Part shown: one piece after another, positions 26,223 through 34,240 of the stretch
Numbering within the stretch: the first letter of the stretch is position 1
Layout: the number at the start of each line of letters is the position of its first letter
DNA from: DAORHV01 sp964513925
Lineage (GTDB): Bacteria > Patescibacteriota > Gracilibacteria > Peribacterales > Peribacteraceae
Length of the DNA: 64,000 nucleotides
Assembly (NCBI GenBank): GCA_964513925.1
Contig: CAZENR010000008.1
Coordinates: 12,871-76,870 of the forward strand
Direction of reading: 5' to 3'
Notes under the pieces: model-generated
The model's database searches: none
Seen by the model: only the letters and a program-made list of their open reading frames with translations
What the model was told of the DNA's origin: nothing
Position numbers and translations under genes: made by a program

Positions 26223-27038
26223 ATGGCCAAGTTGCTTTCCATAAAAAGGCGGTCGGATTTGCTTGTAACAAGTTCAATCATCTCTCCTTCTCGAGAAGGT
26301 ATTAGCCAGATAATCCCCGACATCAAATACGAAATTTTGTATAATCATGGTCATCTTTATGATATTGCTTACGTAGGCCATGAAGGTGATGTCCAATTTT
26401 ACAGCGACCAGGCAAAGTCAGGGCGAGTGTTATATTTGGGGGTAGGAACAGGTCGCATCTTTGCTGCTGCCGTAAAAATGAATCTCCATGTGATTGGTAT
26501 CGACAATTCCCAGTCGATGGTGAACGTAATGCTTTCTCGTTTTCCTCATGTGAGGAGCAATCAAGTCATCATGGATGACGTTTTCAGCGTTGAATTGCCG
26601 CCTAACTCTTTTGATAAAATCATTGCTCCTTTTTCTTTCTTTACTCAGTTTGAAAAGGAAAAAAGTATTTTCCTGATGCAAAAATTGAAAGATTGGCTCG
26701 TCCCCGGAGGTGTTTTGGTTACAGACTTCTTCTCGCCTTTCCAGAATCCCATTTCGAAGAACGTAGAAACTAAACTGCGCAAGTTGCCTAAAGGCGTTTC
26801 TGTTCGTACTTATTACGTTTATAATCACGTTGAGCAAAAATTATTTGAGTACACTTTGGTTAAGCAGAAAAAAGAGGTTGTATTGCTTGAGCTCAAATTG
26901 AATTATTTCTATCCGAAAGAGATTCGAGAAATGGCGAAAGACGCAGGATATATTGTCGATTCTCTTTATGGCGGCTTCAATAAAGAAAATCTCACCACAG
27001 TTAGTCAGCTGATTGTTGCCTCTTTCCGCAAGGAATAA
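26223..27038 (+). CDS. Class I SAM-dependent methyltransferase
   Basis: 271 residues. Motif I is VLYLGVGTGRIFAAAV, followed by VIGIDNSQSMVNVML (acidic ribose ligand D) and the post-motif DDVFSVELPPNSFDKIIAPFSFFTQF and LVPGGVLVTDFF segments of the Methyltransf_25/11 group. The start is the ATG at 26223; TATGTT 12 bases before could be its -10. It sits 9 bp upstream of an ABC exporter operon in the AT-rich island, so it may modify the exported compound, but the substrate is unknown. It looks horizontally acquired together with the transporter. Confidence 0.9.
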   Translation: MAKLLSIKRRSDLLVTSSIISPSREGISQIIPDIKYEILYNHGHLYDIAYVGHEGDVQFYSDQAKSGRVLYLGVGTGRIFAAAVKMNLHVIGIDNSQSMVNVMLSRFPHVRSNQVIMDDVFSVELPPNSFDKIIAPFSFFTQFEKEKSIFLMQKLKDWLVPGGVLVTDFFSPFQNPISKNVETKLRKLPKGVSVRTYYVYNHVEQKLFEYTLVKQKKEVVLLELKLNYFYPKEIREMAKDAGYIVDSLYGGFNKENLTTVSQLIVASFRKE

Positions 27039-27047
27039 CCCTCGTTT

Positions 27048-27839
27048 ATGAGAGTATTCCGCAGCCTCGTTGGCATTTCTGTTCAACAGACACTCTTACA
27101 CAGAGAATTTTGGATTAAGTTTGCATTAAACGGAGTTTTGCCAATCCTCATTCCGCTTTTAGTATGGAGAGAAATTGGCAATCTTTCGGAAGGCGGTACA
27201 GCGTTCGAATGGAACTTTAATCAAATTCAGGCATATTACTTAGTCGTGCTATTTATTTCGACTATTACACAGACAGAATTTCATTATGAATTTAGTTCAC
27301 TAGTTCACACAGGAGCCCTTAATCAGTGGCTTATAAGGCCACTTTCTTTTTTGGAATTTGCATTTGGCAGAATCGCTGCTCGGACTCTTATCCTAATGGC
27401 GCCATCTGCAATGACGCTCTTGGCGCTGGCAATTGTTTTGCATTCTTCCATCTCTGTAAATCCCAAAATGCTTTTCAGATTGCTCAGCCTATTGCCACTA
27501 GCAATTGTTTTGCTCAGCTGTATTAGCGTAATTATTGGCACAATCTCATTTTGGACTATTAGGGCAGAAGGATTCTTTGCAGCAACAATGCTTGTCTTAC
27601 ATTTTCTTGGGGGGATGATGATCCCATTGCCTTTTTTGCCATTCTGGATTCAGAAACTGAGCCTTTTTCTACCCATGCAATTCGCGCTTTTCCTGCCGGC
27701 AGTAGCTATCTCTGGAACAGAAAATATTTCGATTCCCTATATTATCTTTGGTCAACTTGCTTGGGTGATATTGCTTCTGATTATTTGCAAAATTTTCTGG
27801 GAGAAAGGAATCAGGCGTTATGACGCAGTAGGTGTTTGA
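27048..27839 (+). CDS. ABC-2 type transporter permease, subunit 1
   Basis: 263 residues with about six hydrophobic helices (LNGVLPILIPLLVW, YYLVVLFISTI, LILMAPSAMTLLALAIVL, LPLAIVLLSCISVIIGTI, MLVLHFLGGMMIPLPFL, LAWVILLLIICKI). The sequence fits the ABC-2/DUF990-like permeases that come as pairs with one ATPase (COG4587/COG3694 type). Followed after 3 bp by the second permease and then the ATPase. Probable exporter; cargo unknown. Confidence 0.85.
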   Translation: MRVFRSLVGISVQQTLLHREFWIKFALNGVLPILIPLLVWREIGNLSEGGTAFEWNFNQIQAYYLVVLFISTITQTEFHYEFSSLVHTGALNQWLIRPLSFLEFAFGRIAARTLILMAPSAMTLLALAIVLHSSISVNPKMLFRLLSLLPLAIVLLSCISVIIGTISFWTIRAEGFFAATMLVLHFLGGMMIPLPFLPFWIQKLSLFLPMQFALFLPAVAISGTENISIPYIIFGQLAWVILLLIICKIFWEKGIRRYDAVGV

Positions 27840-27842
27840 TAT

Positions 27843-28604
27843 ATGTCTGCCTTATCTTATTATTTCAGGCTCTCACGGTGGTCCTTGCAACTACATCTTG
27901 CTCGCTGGAGCAGATATAGAGCAGATGTCCTGATTTGGATCCTGGCCATTTGGCTTACACTTGCAATTCAAGCAACATTCATTTACGTAACGAATCAGGC
28001 CTCGCCCGCAGGACTTTTTGGCTACACATCGACTGAGTTAATAACATTTTTTGCCATTGCAGTATTGGCAACAGGCTTAGCCCAAATGTTTGTCATTGGG
28101 GCTGTGTTGCATATGGCAAAAGCAGTATGGATCGGCCAATTTGATTATTGGCTTATTCAGCCACCGAGTTTACTCATGAGAATTTTACTGGAAGACGTAG
28201 GAGTGCTGTGGTTCTGCCCACATCTTTTCATTGGTTTTATTCTCTTGGCTATTTTCAATCCAGGACAATTAGGCATTTCTTTATTAGCAGCGGGCTTAGC
28301 TGCCTTGTTCGAAGTGGGTATCGTTCTTAGTTTTTGTTTTCCATGCATTAAATGGGGCAGATGGAATCCTGAGGATGGATTATGGGAATACCTTGAAAAT
28401 GCAAGATCGGCACCGATTCTACGTTCCCGCAATACACTTTTGTTGATTGCTTCATTTGGGGTCATTCAGTATTCAATTGCAATCGAAGTAATCAGCGGTA
28501 AATTAAGTTTGTTTTTCCTGCTTGTTTTAGCCGTGGCATCAAATATTTTGGCGTATTCACTGCTTAAATATTTAGTACATCATTACACTTCCGCTTCTTC
28601 ATAA
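27843..28604 (+). CDS. ABC-2 type transporter permease, subunit 2
   Basis: 253 residues, six predicted membrane segments (VLIWILAIWLTLAIQATFIYV, LITFFAIAVLATGLAQMFVIG, LWFCPHLFIGFILLAIF, ISLLAAGLAALFEVGIVLSFCF, LLLIASFGVIQYSIAI, LFFLLVLAVASNILAYSL). It is related in layout to the permease just upstream and belongs to the same two-permease export system. The stop TAA shares its last A with the ATG of the ATPase gene, so translation is tightly coupled. AT-rich like its neighbours. Confidence 0.85.
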   Translation: MSALSYYFRLSRWSLQLHLARWSRYRADVLIWILAIWLTLAIQATFIYVTNQASPAGLFGYTSTELITFFAIAVLATGLAQMFVIGAVLHMAKAVWIGQFDYWLIQPPSLLMRILLEDVGVLWFCPHLFIGFILLAIFNPGQLGISLLAAGLAALFEVGIVLSFCFPCIKWGRWNPEDGLWEYLENARSAPILRSRNTLLLIASFGVIQYSIAIEVISGKLSLFFLLVLAVASNILAYSLLKYLVHHYTSASS

Positions 28605-29599
28605 TGGAGTCCATCATTTCAGCAAAAAACTTAACTCGTGTTTATAAAAGCTATCAAAAGCGTGAAGGAGTTCTGAGTACTCTTTCCAGTCTTCTCAAAA
28701 GAGAATGGAGAGATTTTACTGCAGCAAACAAGCTTTCCTTTGAAATCGGTAAAGGAGAATTTGTTGGATTTCTAGGTCCGAACGGCGCCGGCAAAACTAC
28801 TACCCTGAAAATGTTGGCGGGCATCTTGAATCCTACTGCTGGCGAGTGTGTCGTTTTGGGCTTTAGACCACACGAGCGTAAGAGAGATTTTAAAAAACAA
28901 ATTTCCCTTGTTATGGGGCAAAAATCCCAATTAATTTGGGATCTTCCTGCGGCAGATACTTTTGCATTGCACAGAGATCTGTACCAACTTGAGTATAAAT
29001 ACTGGAAGGCGGCTAAAGATGTTTTAATAGATCTTTTGAATGTTAAAGAGGCAATTAAAATTCCAGTTCGCCAGCTTTCCTTGGGTGAGCGCATGAAATG
29101 CGAATTGATCGTTTCGCTTTTGCATGAGCCCAAGGTTCTTTTCTTGGATGAACCCACTATCGGACTTGACGTCATCTCTCAGAAGCATCTGTGGGAATTC
29201 CTCCGCTCCTACCAAAAAACGAACAGGACCACCATCCTGCTGACCTCACACTACATGGAGGATATCGCCAACCTTTGTTCGCGCGTCATAGTCATCAGCA
29301 AGGGCAGCCTCGCTTACGATGGAGGCCTGGATCATTTAGTTGAAATTACTCAGCCGGAAAAAGAAGTGATCGTCCGCTTCAGGCAGAAACTCTCTGATGA
29401 TGAGGCAAAGAAGCTGAGCATGCTTGCCAAGGCGGCCGAAAAAATCGACATGGTCACCTACGCTCTACAGGTGCCGCGGCCGGATTTTTCCCAGATCATG
29501 GCAAGCCTTTTCAGAGAATTCTCTGTGGAGGACATTCAAGTCGAAGAAGCAGATCTCTCACTCGTCATGGAGCGTTCCTTTAAGCTTGGGCAGTGTTGA
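28604..29599 (+). CDS. ABC transporter ATP-binding protein
   Basis: 331 residues. Walker A GPNGAGKTT; Q-loop region MGQKSQLIWDLPA; signature LSLGERMKCEL; Walker B VLFLDEPTIGLD; H-loop TSHYMED. A C-terminal regulatory domain of about 80 residues follows. The closest type I know is the COG4586 group that pairs with two ABC-2-like permeases, as here. The first half of the gene is AT-rich and the second half GC-rich (switch near 29150-29200, around the Walker B codons), suggesting a recombination joint inside the gene. It overlaps the convergent kinase gene by 20 bp. Confidence 0.95.
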   Translation: MESIISAKNLTRVYKSYQKREGVLSTLSSLLKREWRDFTAANKLSFEIGKGEFVGFLGPNGAGKTTTLKMLAGILNPTAGECVVLGFRPHERKRDFKKQISLVMGQKSQLIWDLPAADTFALHRDLYQLEYKYWKAAKDVLIDLLNVKEAIKIPVRQLSLGERMKCELIVSLLHEPKVLFLDEPTIGLDVISQKHLWEFLRSYQKTNRTTILLTSHYMEDIANLCSRVIVISKGSLAYDGGLDHLVEITQPEKEVIVRFRQKLSDDEAKKLSMLAKAAEKIDMVTYALQVPRPDFSQIMASLFREFSVEDIQVEEADLSLVMERSFKLGQC

Positions 29600-31028
29600 T
29601 AGGGGCAGGGAACTTCATCGGAAGCTCGAAATAGAAGGTGGTGCCTTTGCCCTCCTCACTTTCAAACCACATCTTGCCTCCCTGCCCTTCGATGGCTCCT
29701 TTGGCGACGTATAAGCCAAAACCATTGCCATCCACGGTGTTGCGTACGTTGCTGGCACGGTACAACTTGCCGAAGATCTTGGACTGATCCGCCTTTGGGA
29801 TACCGCAGCCCGTGTCGCGCACGAAGCACAGCATTTTGCCGTCTTCCAGGCGCACGTTGAGTTCGACGGTGCCCTGCTTTGGGGTGTACTTTACAGCGTT
29901 GCTCAACAGGTTTTCCACGGTCATGCGCAGGTACCTCTTGTCCAGGAGCACCGTGGGCAGTTGTGCGGGCAGCTTCTTGATGAAGTTCTGTTCGCGCTCT
30001 TTCGCTCCTGGCTCGATGACCTGGATGATTTCACGGAAGAATTGATCCAAGTTCAAAGGCTGTGCCTCCAGATTAATGCGATCCAACTGGATGCGGGATA
30101 CGTCCAGGATCATGTCCACCAATCCCGTAAGATGATGGGTAACATCCTGCATGGACGCCAGCGTTTCTTGCTGCTCCTTTGCCAGCACGCCGATGTCACC
30201 ATCCAGCAACAACTCCAAATTCCACTTAATGGCGGTAATCGGTTTGGCCAACTGATGGCTGACTATGCCAATCAGTTCATCTTTTTGGCGGTCGAGTTCC
30301 TTGACCGCGTCCACACGACTTTGCCAGATGTGCACAAGGAAAACGGTCAAAATGGTGAGCAGTGCCAGCAAGAAGGTGATGAATACGGCAAAGGGGATAA
30401 ATGTGGTGCTGATGAGCTTCAGATATTTAGTGACCTCTACATCAATGCCTAGTACTCCAATTGTCAGGCCACGATCTTTGATTGGTGCGTATGCAGAAAG
30501 AGAGCTGCCCCACTGATCGGCTACGGGCTCGGGATCAGTAGTTGCTGCGTTTAATGCGGTATTCCTCAATGCAGGAACTTCACTAACGTCATACTCATCG
30601 CCGGGATACACAAGGGCGTCCATGTCATCAACATCGCCGTCATGATCTAGATCCATGCTTGCACTAGGGTCGAGTGAATCTGCATCAGCAATATAGGTAA
30701 AAATGTTTGCGTCTTCAGTAGGCCGCAGCAAATAGGCATACTGAATATTGTCGTTAAAGTTGCGCACACGCTGCAAGCCATCTACAAGTTTTTTGTAGGC
30801 CTTTGTATTCACCGAATCAGAATCTTTAACGGTTTCGATGTCCTTTGCATCAAAAACAAGTGTGGCAGTTGAAACGAGAGAGGTGAGCTTGTCTTTAAGC
30901 TGGGCCTCCAGAATTTGTCGCGTTGTGCTATAAAGGAAATACGTAATTACAGATGTCAAAATGGCACACAGCAAGAGAATACCGTAAGTGCGATAGTCCA
31001 GCCTAAGCTTGGGCTTTCCAGGGCTCAT
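29580..31028 (-). CDS. Sensor histidine kinase with EF-hand-like extracytoplasmic sensor
   Basis: 482 residues. TM1 near 16-34, a periplasmic-type sensor about 35-205, TM2 near 207-233, HisKA with phospho-acceptor H258 (IVSHQLAKPITA), and HATPase_c with N box TVENLLSNAVKYT, G1 DTGCGIP and G2 GNGFGLYVAKG. The sensor contains YIADADS and an EF-hand-like loop DLDHDGDVDDMD (126-137), and is homologous to both sensors of the TrmB-fusion protein. No response regulator lies next to it. The second of two adjacent ATGs (31026-31028) is exactly 6 bases after TATACT. Confidence 0.93.
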   Translation of the reverse strand: MSPGKPKLRLDYRTYGILLLCAILTSVITYFLYSTTRQILEAQLKDKLTSLVSTATLVFDAKDIETVKDSDSVNTKAYKKLVDGLQRVRNFNDNIQYAYLLRPTEDANIFTYIADADSLDPSASMDLDHDGDVDDMDALVYPGDEYDVSEVPALRNTALNAATTDPEPVADQWGSSLSAYAPIKDRGLTIGVLGIDVEVTKYLKLISTTFIPFAVFITFLLALLTILTVFLVHIWQSRVDAVKELDRQKDELIGIVSHQLAKPITAIKWNLELLLDGDIGVLAKEQQETLASMQDVTHHLTGLVDMILDVSRIQLDRINLEAQPLNLDQFFREIIQVIEPGAKEREQNFIKKLPAQLPTVLLDKRYLRMTVENLLSNAVKYTPKQGTVELNVRLEDGKMLCFVRDTGCGIPKADQSKIFGKLYRASNVRNTVDGNGFGLYVAKGAIEGQGGKMWFESEEGKGTTFYFELPMKFPAPINTAQA

Positions 31029-31034
31029 CATATG

Positions 31035-31040
31035 AGTATA
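31035..31040 (-). promoter_or_regulatory. -10 of the histidine kinase gene
   Basis: TATACT on the minus strand; the 6-base gap (catatg) places the transcription start on the second ATG. It favours a leaderless mRNA beginning MSPGKPK. Confidence 0.55.
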
Positions 31041-31073
31041 TCAAATTTTCTCTGGTTTTTATAGCCTTTTTTA

Positions 31074-32633
31074 CTAATACGCCTTCCCTACGATAATTTT
31101 CTTTGCAAACGCACTAGGCTTGCCAGAGATAGGATCTTTGAGATCTTTGGCATCTTCCTTGGCTGCAAAAGGGAAGCAGCGGTAGCTGCCACCTTGAGTG
31201 TCGGCCTTCAGCTTGGCCACCGTTTCCGGCGTGCCATCCCACGGGACAAGCGCCCACTTACCCTCCTCTAATGCGGCCTTTACCTCGTCGTAGGTTTTTG
31301 CCTCCACGGTTTTTGCTTGTTGCATCTTCAGCGCGTTTGCAAATAACGACTGCTGATCTTCCTTGAGCATGCTTGCAATGACTTGCGGGGCGTTGGAGAG
31401 CGAAGTCTTTACCGCCTGCTCGCGGCTGCGGATGCGACTTTTTACAATGCAGCTGCCCTCGGCCAAGTCTCTGGCACCCAGCTCTACGCGCACCGGAGTG
31501 CCGGCATGAATTTGGCGGAAGGTTTTGTCGCCCAGGCGTAGCTCGCGGCGGTTATCTAGGCGTACGGTTAAGCCGCCTTCTGCCTGCTCGAACTGCTGGT
31601 CTCGGCCATGCAGCTTGTATGCTTTGGCGGCGGTTGTACGAGATGCATCGAAGGGATTTGCGCTGCCGGCAATCGCCAGAGATAAGTCTCGGGCTGCTTT
31701 CTCTACTTTGTCATCGTCGGTGCCGGCGTAAATGGGCAGCACGGCGGCATGTACCGGCGCAATTGCGGGCGGCAGCACAATGCCATCGTCATCGCCGTGG
31801 GCCATGAACATGGCGCCAAGTAAGCGAGTAGAGGCGCCCCAAGAGTCGTACCAGGGGACTTGCTGCTGCTCGTCTTTGTCCAAGAACGAGACCATGGGTT
31901 TGCCGTCGCTTCCCTTCAGGAAGTTCTGCGACAGCATGTGGCTGGTTCCCATTTGCAGCGCCTTACCGTCCTGCATCATGCCTTCTATGGTGTAGGTGCC
32001 AAGGGCCCCCGGGAAACGCTCGTGAGGCGGCTTGTCTCCTTTTACTACCGGAACGGCAAGCACTCGCTCGGCAAGCTCTGCGTACAAATCCAAAATTGCC
32101 AGCGTGAAACTGCGGCACTGCTCCTCGGTGGCAAAAATGCAGTGACCTTCTTGCCAGTGGAATTCCGACGTGCGCAAGAATGCGCGCGGGCGCTTTTCCC
32201 AGCGCATGACGCTGCACCATTGGTTTACAAGCAGTGGCAGATCTCGATGGCTCTGCACGCGTCCTCCGCGGCTGTACCAGTCTACGAACAATGTTTCCGA
32301 CGTGGGACGCACTGCGTATGGGTCGGGTAACTTGGCGCCGCCTGCCTGGGTGACAACCGCACATTCCGGAGCAAAACCTTCTACGTGTTCTTTCTCGCGC
32401 TCGAAGAAGCTTTGCGGAATGAGCATGGGCAACATGATGTTCTCTACACCCATGGCGCGTAGGCGCTTATCCAGGTATTTGCGAATATTGCTCCACAATG
32501 CTGTAGAGAGTGGTCCAAAGGTAATGCACCCCGTTACCGGAGATTCATCGTATAAATCTGGCGCCATGCCAATAACGTCTTGGTACCACTGTGGAAAGTT
32601 CTGTGCGCGCTTGGAAATGTTCTGCTTGGCCAT
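31074..32633 (-). CDS. proS: Prolyl-tRNA synthetase, archaeal/eukaryotic type
   Basis: Class II synthetase that charges tRNA-Pro. 519 residues. Motifs: FGPLSTALWSNIRKYLDKRL (motif 1 area), AVRPTSETLF, FLRTSEFHWQEGHCIF (motif 2), GTSHMLSQNF, and GASTRLLGAMFMAHGDDDGI with VLPPAIAPVHAAVLPI (motif 3 and anticodon-binding domain start). It has the short form with a C-terminal extra domain, as in archaeal ProRS, and lacks the YbaK-like editing insert of the bacterial long form; this form is common in CPR and other bacteria. A leaderless -10 precedes it. It is a single-gene unit. Confidence 0.97.
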   Translation of the reverse strand: MAKQNISKRAQNFPQWYQDVIGMAPDLYDESPVTGCITFGPLSTALWSNIRKYLDKRLRAMGVENIMLPMLIPQSFFEREKEHVEGFAPECAVVTQAGGAKLPDPYAVRPTSETLFVDWYSRGGRVQSHRDLPLLVNQWCSVMRWEKRPRAFLRTSEFHWQEGHCIFATEEQCRSFTLAILDLYAELAERVLAVPVVKGDKPPHERFPGALGTYTIEGMMQDGKALQMGTSHMLSQNFLKGSDGKPMVSFLDKDEQQQVPWYDSWGASTRLLGAMFMAHGDDDGIVLPPAIAPVHAAVLPIYAGTDDDKVEKAARDLSLAIAGSANPFDASRTTAAKAYKLHGRDQQFEQAEGGLTVRLDNRRELRLGDKTFRQIHAGTPVRVELGARDLAEGSCIVKSRIRSREQAVKTSLSNAPQVIASMLKEDQQSLFANALKMQQAKTVEAKTYDEVKAALEEGKWALVPWDGTPETVAKLKADTQGGSYRCFPFAAKEDAKDLKDPISGKPSAFAKKIIVGKAY

Positions 32634-32639
32634 GCCTAG

Positions 32640-32645
32640 AGCATA
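32640..32645 (-). promoter_or_regulatory. -10 of proS
   Basis: TATGCT on the minus strand, 6 bases (ctaggc) before the proS ATG. Confidence 0.5.
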
Positions 32646-32674
32646 CCCAAGAGTAGGGAAGTGCTAAAGCGGAG

Positions 32675-33100
32675 ATGTTCTTTTGTCTGAGTGACGCACT
32701 ATGCAGATGCAACATACGGATCGAGCGCTACTTCTTAGTGCGCTATGTATGTTCTTTTGTCCGAGCGACAAAAGAACCAAAAGCGCGTGCGCAATGAGCC
32801 ACCACGTCCCGCTGAGGCGGGACAGACCTCCGTCCCCCGAGCGCATTGCGCGCCGCCCTTTGGTGGATTGAGAAGATATCTCAGAGCTTGCTTGGCTCTC
32901 GCCGCCTTGAAAGGGTTCGCTGCGGTTCTTCGCGAGGCAAGGCCGCAAGCAAACGTGCCTGTTTGAGCCGCTTTCGTAGGGACGAAGCGGCGAGTTCACG
33001 TTTGCAGGCCTTGCTGAGCGAAGCAGAACCGCCGAACGCTTTCACCAGCGGCATGTTTTTTGCTCCACTTTTTTGCGCCAAAAAAGTGGAGAACATGACA
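32675..33100. repeat. Hairpin-rich intergenic repeat element
   Basis: A 568-bp gene-free stretch (32634-33201) holds this element. ATGTTCTTTTGTC occurs at 32675 and 32749. The second copy begins a perfect hairpin, TTCTTTTGTC-cgagc-GACAAAAGAA (32752-32776). Inside are further inverted repeats (GCCGCTTTCGT/ACGAAGCGGC, CAAACGTG/CACGTTTG). It closes with CTCCACTTTTTTG-CGC-CAAAAAAGTGGAG (33063-33091) followed by AACATGACA, the complement of the left end ATGTT. The ATGTTCT ends resemble terminal inverted repeats of a small non-autonomous element. No transposase is present. Frames across it look non-coding. Confidence 0.6.
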
Positions 33101-33188
33101 TCTATTCAAGAGAATAAAGTCTCTACGTCGAATGGTAATAGCTGATGCAGGCAGAATAGATGAAGTTTTCTCATCTGCCCCTCTCCCG

Positions 33189-33194
33189 TACCAT
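33189..33194 (+). promoter_or_regulatory. -10-like hexamer before the TraB/Tiki-like gene
   Basis: TACCAT with a 7-base gap to the ATG at 33202. It supports that start over the in-frame codons at 33160 and 33193. Confidence 0.4.
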
Positions 33195-33201
33195 GCCCAC
33201 T

Positions 33202-34206
33202 ATGAACCTGTTCCCCCTGCGCGGCATTCTGCGCACTCGCGGCCCAGCCCTGGACACCCTGACGGCTCTGCAGCGGGGAAAGGCATTTCCCGGTGCGCGC
33301 ATAGACGGCGTGTGTTCTTCGCTCCGTGCCAAGCACATTGTGCTAGGCATAGGCCAAATGCACCCGGTGCTGAGCGGTAAGTTCGCACGGTTGCAGGCGC
33401 GCAGCATTGGCGTGGTGCAAGCCTGGATTTTCCGCGCATGTGCCGCGCTGGTTCGACTGGCTAAAGTAGATACCTTTGGCCAGGAGGGGTTTTCTACACC
33501 AGATGGCCGCCCCGTGCGGGCACGGGCAAATGAGTCGGTGCTGGAGTCGGTGCGCCGTGAGGCGGGCAGTGAGGGAAACGAAAGCGGCTACCTGCGGACT
33601 GTTGCCGCCCGCTGGCGCTTGGCGCTTGCACGGCGCGATGCCACTGCCGCTGCAGAGGAGGCGTTTAAGTTAAACGGCTTGGTCATGCTGCAGGCGCGCG
33701 ACCAGCGTGTGGGTATATTCCCTATAGAGCACCAGGCCATTCATGGCGCGGTGGGGGAGAATATCCATCGGCTGCAGGGGCTTATTACCCAAGTGGAGGC
33801 CACTGCTGCCTACCAGGGCGCGCTTGGTAAAGACGGCAAAGACCTTACCAAAGAGGAGTACGACGCGGTCATGCGCCGCAACGAGCTCATTCATGCGTTT
33901 AACACCGCCATTGCCAGCCCCGAGCGCGACAGGGCCATGTTCCAGGCCGTGGTGGAGCAAGCGGAACTGGAGCGCAAGCGGCGCAACGATGTTCCTGGAC
34001 AGGTGCTATCTGTGTTTGTGCTTGGCGCGGCACACCGCCGCGGGTTTTTGACACTTGCAAAGCAGCACTTGCCCGGCGACATGTTATTTGTGTGGGTGAC
34101 TCCGGCACCGTTGTTGTTCATGCGCCGCCTGCGCGATGCCATTGTTGCGGCAATACTCCTTGCCATTCTGCTGCTTGGCATCGCCTCGCAGATTGTGGTG
34201 CAATAA
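33202..34206 (+). CDS. Membrane-anchored protein, possible TraB/Tiki superfamily
   Basis: 334 residues starting MNLFPLRGILRTRG. Near residue 40, KHIVLGIGQMHPVLSGK, and near 275, VFVLGAAHRRGFLTLAKQHL, resemble the paired N- and C-terminal Gly/His motifs (G..H and VVGAGH..G) of the TraB/PrgY/Tiki-type metalloprotease-like family. A C-terminal membrane helix (AIVAAILLAILLLGIASQIVV) would anchor it, as in TraB. The central region is helical and charged. Assignment is tentative; the motifs are the only evidence. Stands alone next to the repeat element. Confidence 0.55.
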   Translation: MNLFPLRGILRTRGPALDTLTALQRGKAFPGARIDGVCSSLRAKHIVLGIGQMHPVLSGKFARLQARSIGVVQAWIFRACAALVRLAKVDTFGQEGFSTPDGRPVRARANESVLESVRREAGSEGNESGYLRTVAARWRLALARRDATAAAEEAFKLNGLVMLQARDQRVGIFPIEHQAIHGAVGENIHRLQGLITQVEATAAYQGALGKDGKDLTKEEYDAVMRRNELIHAFNTAIASPERDRAMFQAVVEQAELERKRRNDVPGQVLSVFVLGAAHRRGFLTLAKQHLPGDMLFVWVTPAPLLFMRRLRDAIVAAILLAILLLGIASQIVVQ

Positions 34207-34234
34207 TTGACAAATTAATAAATAGTGTTATTTT
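34207..34234 (+). promoter_or_regulatory. Promoter of the HEHLH-motif gene
   Basis: TTGACA (34207-34212), a 16-bp spacer and TATTTT (34229-34234). Six bases further is the ATG at 34241, supporting a leaderless start there; another ATG lies at 34235. Confidence 0.65.
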
Positions 34235-34240
34235 ATGCAT

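Larger units (their letters stand above)
25640..29150. other. AT-rich composition island
   Basis: Base and codon use turn clearly AT-rich from about 25640 (inside the regulator gene) through the methyltransferase and both ABC permeases, and return to the GC-rich norm at about 29150-29200 inside the ABC ATPase gene. Both edges lie within open reading frames, not between genes. The positions are by eye. Confidence 0.6.
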
